Part shown: one piece after another, positions 60,893 to 64,000 of the stretch
Layout: every line of letters starts with the position of its first letter
How positions within the stretch are numbered: the first letter of the stretch is position 1
Made by a program: the position numbers and the translations under genes
Origin: Desulfosudis oleivorans
GTDB taxonomy: Bacteria > Desulfobacterota > Desulfobacteria > Desulfobacterales > SURF-7
Direction of reading: 5' to 3'
DNA length: 64,000 nucleotides
Assembly (NCBI GenBank): GCA_020723325.1
Contig: DYJD01000022.1
Location: 62,001 to 126,000 of the forward strand
The notes under the pieces: generated by a model
The model's input: the letters and a program-made list of their open reading frames with translations, nothing else
Database searches by the model: none
Told to the model about the DNA's origin: nothing

Positions 60893-62704
60893 CTATCCGT
60901 TGAAGGCGGCCAGGGGCATGGCCATAACCGCATCATTGGCGTCGGAAAGGGCTTTCATTTTACCCATGGTGGCCGGCAGCAGGGATTTGATAAAATACCG
61001 GGCCGTGCACACTTGTCCTTCATAAAAAGCCACATCCTTGCTTTTGGCAGAGGCGATTTTGGGAGCCGCCACCACGGCCCGCCACAAATGCTGCCAGGCC
61101 ATGACCACATCACCGCAAACTTCCAGGAAGGGCGTGGCGGCGGCAAAGGCATCCAGCACCTTGGCGGACATGGCGGTCATACCCATATTCATGGCGACTT
61201 CGCCGAGTTTGTTCACGGCTTTCTCCACCCGCTCGGCCAAGTCTTCCAGGCCGGCTGTGGTTTTGGCTGCCGCAATGGTTTTATTGATCACACCCAGTAG
61301 TTCCATAAAGGGTTTGCCCTTGTTCATACCCAGCTTGCGGCCCAACAAATCCATGGCCTGAATGCCGTTGGTGCCCTCGTAAATGCTGGTGATCTTGCAA
61401 TCCCTAAGGAGCTGTTCCTGGGGAAATTCCTTGATATAGCCATAGCCGCCGTACACCTGAACACCCTGCACGCAAACATCGAAGCCCTTATCGGTGCTGT
61501 AGGCCTTGACAATGGGAATCAGCAGCTCAATGAGATTTTGGGCCGTGTTTTTGTCTTCTTCGTTTTGGGCCACAGCCACCCGGTCGATACAGGAGCCGAG
61601 AAAATAAATCATGCTGCGGATGCCTTCCACATGGGCTTTCATGAACATCAACTGGCGGCGCACATCCGGATGCTCGATAATCGACACAGTGGGGGCATTG
61701 GGGTCCATGAACTGAAGCAGATTCTTGCCTTGCTTGCGCTCCTTGGCATAGTTGACGGCATTGATGTAGGAGGCCGTGGCAAAGCCGAAACCCTGCAAGC
61801 CCACGCCCAGGCGCGCCTCATTCATCATCAGGAACATGGCTTTCATGCCTTTGTTCTCTTCGCCCAGCAGCAGGCCGCGGCATTTGCCTTTGCCGCCCAA
61901 GGCCAGGGAACAAGTGGCGTTGCCGTGGATGCCCATTTTTTCTTCAATACCGGTGCACACCACGTCGTTGTCTGCACCCAGGCTGCCGTCCGGATTCACC
62001 CAAATTTTCGGAACGATGAACAGGGAGATACCGCGCGTACCGGCCGGTGCGCCCTCGATGCGGGCTAAAACCGGATGAATGATATTCTCCGTGAGATCAT
62101 GCTCGCCGCCGGAAATGAAAATTTTATTGCCGGTAATGGTGTAAGTGCCGTCGCTGTTTTTTTTGGCTGAAGTGGTCAGGGCGCCCACATCTGATCCGGC
62201 CTCGGGTTCGGTGAGCAGCATGGTGCCGGCCCATTGCCCGGTATACATTTTTTTAACAAACAATTTTTTCTGTTCCAAGGTGCCGAGTTCTTCGATCATT
62301 TTTGCAGCACCGTGGGTCAGACCCGGATACATCATCCAGGCACAGTTGGCACCGGTGAAATATTCGCCGGCAGCAAGGGCCACGGTCTTGGGCATGCCCT
62401 GACCGCCGTATTGGGGATCATCGGTCATGGCGATCCATTCACCTTCACAAAAAAGTTTATAGGGTCGCTTAAATGCCTCTGGAACCTTGACCACGCCGTT
62501 TTCGTACTTGCAGCCTTCGTCGTCACCGATTTTTTGGGTGGGGAGGATTTCTTTCACCGCAAGATTGCGGGCTTCCGAGATAATGAGATCAACCGTTTTC
62601 TTGTCGAAATCGGCATATTTCTCAAATTGGGCCAGATCCGCGACATTGAGCATTTCATGTAAAACAAAATCAATATCCCGACGATCCGAAATTGCCTGTG
62701 CCAT
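60893..62704 (-). CDS. acyl-CoA dehydrogenase with extended C terminus
   Basis: 603 residues. The central signature is AGTMLLTEPEAGSDVGALTT, followed by ITGNKIFISGGEHDLTENII. The region YEGTNGIQAMDLLGRKL contains the usual catalytic glutamate region, and a C-terminal Acyl-CoA_dh_C-like extension (VCTARYFIKSLLPATMGKMK) completes it. FAD-dependent oxidation of an acyl-CoA, electrons going to an electron-transfer flavoprotein. Size matches the long-chain / AidB-like group; the chain length cannot be told. It has its own terminator downstream. Confidence 0.9.
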   Translation of the reverse strand: MAQAISDRRDIDFVLHEMLNVADLAQFEKYADFDKKTVDLIISEARNLAVKEILPTQKIGDDEGCKYENGVVKVPEAFKRPYKLFCEGEWIAMTDDPQYGGQGMPKTVALAAGEYFTGANCAWMMYPGLTHGAAKMIEELGTLEQKKLFVKKMYTGQWAGTMLLTEPEAGSDVGALTTSAKKNSDGTYTITGNKIFISGGEHDLTENIIHPVLARIEGAPAGTRGISLFIVPKIWVNPDGSLGADNDVVCTGIEEKMGIHGNATCSLALGGKGKCRGLLLGEENKGMKAMFLMMNEARLGVGLQGFGFATASYINAVNYAKERKQGKNLLQFMDPNAPTVSIIEHPDVRRQLMFMKAHVEGIRSMIYFLGSCIDRVAVAQNEEDKNTAQNLIELLIPIVKAYSTDKGFDVCVQGVQVYGGYGYIKEFPQEQLLRDCKITSIYEGTNGIQAMDLLGRKLGMNKGKPFMELLGVINKTIAAAKTTAGLEDLAERVEKAVNKLGEVAMNMGMTAMSAKVLDAFAAATPFLEVCGDVVMAWQHLWRAVVAAPKIASAKSKDVAFYEGQVCTARYFIKSLLPATMGKMKALSDANDAVMAMPLAAFNG

Positions 62705-62877
62705 TGGTGTTGTCTCCTTTTTTAGTTGATGGGGGCCTGCTTGTAAGCCTAGTGCCCGAAAATCAAATTGTTTACATTATCAGAGAAGCTATATTAGTCA
62801 AGAATTTTTAAGCGCGTTCGAGGGGAATCACATGTAAACTTGGCGCGGAATGTACTGGCACTAATTTTACCTAAATT
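62705..62877. other. 173-bp intergenic region between two minus-strand genes
   Basis: Between the PilZ protein (62878) and the acyl-CoA dehydrogenase (62704). No gene, terminator or clear promoter seen. Confidence 0.4.
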
Positions 62878-63291
62878 TCAAGCAGATGTGTCAGGAGGGG
62901 CTTCATGGTGGACGTGTTTGTGCATAAAATTCTCCAGCATCATTCTCTTTCTATGCGGGATATCCATGAACTCGATGCTCAGGCGTCTTGTTACTACTGA
63001 ATAAAAGGGAATCACTTTGGGTAAGACAACCTCTGAAACAACCCGGAAGGGGATATGGTCCACCACAAAACCCGATCCGGTCATGAAAATATCCATTTTA
63101 TTGGTGCCGTCGGTTTTAAGCTCGTTTTCCTGGGCGTCGACACAATGAAAGGCCATACCAGCCGGGCTGATATCAATGATGTTACCGATTTTGGAAAACG
63201 TGGTGTTCGGTTTTAAGACGGCAAACGCACCTTCGCAGACCTTGAATCTTTTAACCTTACGGCGTTCGATGATCTGTTTGTCAGGCGACAT
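62878..63291 (-). CDS. PilZ-domain protein
   Basis: 137 residues from the ATG at 63291, preceded by GGGAG nine bases upstream; an in-frame ATG at 63330 is weaker. Motifs: RRKVKRF for RxxxR and NIIDISPAGMAFHCV for DxSxxG, then RRLSIEFMDIPHRKRMMLENFM near the C terminus. Third PilZ-like gene in the window. Probably a c-di-GMP receptor. Confidence 0.75.
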   Translation of the reverse strand: MSPDKQIIERRKVKRFKVCEGAFAVLKPNTTFSKIGNIIDISPAGMAFHCVDAQENELKTDGTNKMDIFMTGSGFVVDHIPFRVVSEVVLPKVIPFYSVVTRRLSIEFMDIPHRKRMMLENFMHKHVHHEAPPDTSA

Positions 63292-63441
63292 GGCACGCGC
63301 TCCCATGAAAACATAAGGATGAAATTTCATGGATAGACGAAAAATGGAATATTATCCTAAGCTATCTATACAGAGTATAGGGGGGAATTGTCAATTGTTG
63401 ATTTGGGCGGAAACACATTATTTATTTCCAGTATTGGTTTT

Positions 63442-63999
63442 TCAGGCCGATAGTTTTCGGCTGACTTGAACAATGTCGATATGCTGGTATATCTGCTCAA
63501 TGGCCGCAGGAGTCCAATGGGCCTCACCGGACAGGGTCTTATAGCCTTTTTTATTCAGACGTTCGACAGTATCGGCAATGGATAACTTCTGCTTTTCTTT
63601 CATACCTATAATAACGGCGATCATTTTTGACTTGTAATCATCCGGCACAGCCGTGGTGTTTGGTTTTGGGGCGGAAACCGGAGACATCGGTTCGGACTCT
63701 TTTCGAGGGTGCTCAAGGGTTTTAATCTGGCCATCGGATGGGGGCGTGATGGGTTCAATAAGGTCAGCCAAGTCATCGGTTTCCAATATCGGCGGTATTG
63801 GTTTTTCCTCCTTGGGTTCGGCAAGGTTTTCGGTTTGAGGAGCAGATGGGGATGGAAGGGGTTCGATGAGATCCACAAGGTCATCGGTTTCCAAGGGAAA
63901 CAGCCCGGTCGATTCCAAGGAGTGATCCCCGGAATTTTTCGGCGGTTCCAAAGAATCATCAAGTGTAGTCGGCTCTTTGTGATCAGTGAAACTGTCTGT
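63442..63999 (-). CDS. acidic repeat protein with recombinase-like C-terminal helix-turn-helix; 5' end outside window
   Basis: The frame is open to the window edge, so the N terminus is missing. Two copies of an acidic phrase, LETDDLVDLIEP and LETDDLADLIEP, are separated by about 34 residues. The C-terminal part, MKEKQKLSIADTVERLNKKG and YKTLSGEAHWTPAAIEQIY, looks like the DNA-binding helix-turn-helix found at the end of serine-recombinase proteins (ExxxLNxxGxxTxxG..WxxxxIxxI). A whole recombinase is not seen here. Function unknown. Confidence 0.6.
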   Translation of the reverse strand, partial: TDSFTDHKEPTTLDDSLEPPKNSGDHSLESTGLFPLETDDLVDLIEPLPSPSAPQTENLAEPKEEKPIPPILETDDLADLIEPITPPSDGQIKTLEHPRKESEPMSPVSAPKPNTTAVPDDYKSKMIAVIIGMKEKQKLSIADTVERLNKKGYKTLSGEAHWTPAAIEQIYQHIDIVQVSRKLSA

Positions 64000-64000
64000 T

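Overview
The window looks like chromosome of a motile, Gram-negative, anaerobic deltaproteobacterium (Desulfobacterota), probably from or near the Desulfobacterales. This is an inference from content: lipid A synthesis (lpxB), a flagellin gene with a large pseudaminic-acid glycosylation island, a selenocysteine formate dehydrogenase linked to NuoE/NuoF-like subunits, an [FeFe]-hydrogenase-like sensor with DRTGG, PHP and HATPase partners, class I fumarase, and several PilZ proteins. No rRNA, tRNA, CRISPR array, transposase or phage gene was recognised.

Region 1 (1-24.1 kb) is a flagellin glycosylation island. On the + strand are a Maf/DUF115 protein (5' end cut by the window), a TPR-glycosyltransferase, a methyltransferase and a CgeB-like glycosyltransferase. 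Facing them is a minus-strand run of fifteen closely spaced genes from 23.9 to 6.7 kb: pseB, pseC, a Pse-associated methylase, a B12-type radical SAM enzyme, an N-acetyl sugar amidotransferase with HisH and HisF-like partners, a CMP-sugar synthetase, a pseG/GNAT fusion, pseI, a second TPR-glycosyltransferase, a methyltransferase, a GT4 enzyme, a sulfotransferase and a TPR-radical SAM protein. The first gene encodes an enzyme with a MerR-type DNA-binding domain fused to PseB. Its upstream region has good matches to a sigma-54 and a sigma-28 promoter, with a 20-bp dyad overlapping the sigma-28 -35 box. The prediction is a self-regulated nucleotide-sugar operon within the flagellar cascade.

Region 2 (24.1-34.4 kb) holds an SDR epimerase, a thioesterase, a SprA-like metalloprotease gene behind a sigma-28-like promoter, two small proteins, a short flagellin, an ILVBL-like TPP enzyme, small hypotheticals, a protein with RelA/SpoT-like motifs, and a motB-motA-like pair behind a sigma-54-like site. 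A family of 37-bp AT-rich arms, sometimes paired as MITE-like elements, is scattered from 24 to 58 kb.

Region 3 (34.4-46.6 kb) carries a CoA-transferase remnant, a VWA lipoprotein with MopE-like calcium/metal motifs, a secreted protein made of 24 repeats of 36 residues, a class III cyclase-ATPase protein, a Gfo/Idh oxidoreductase with lpxB, and a PilZ protein.

Region 4 (46.7-56.4 kb) is a divergent redox locus. Seven minus-strand genes (ferredoxin, HATPase, PHP, DRTGG, hydrogenase-like sensor, RsbW-like, DRTGG) face nuoE-nuoF-fdhA. The fdhA gene has an in-frame UGA followed by a SECIS hairpin.

Region 5 (56.4-64 kb) is housekeeping: fumarase, two PilZ proteins, HtpG, an acyl-CoA dehydrogenase, and a protein cut by the window end.
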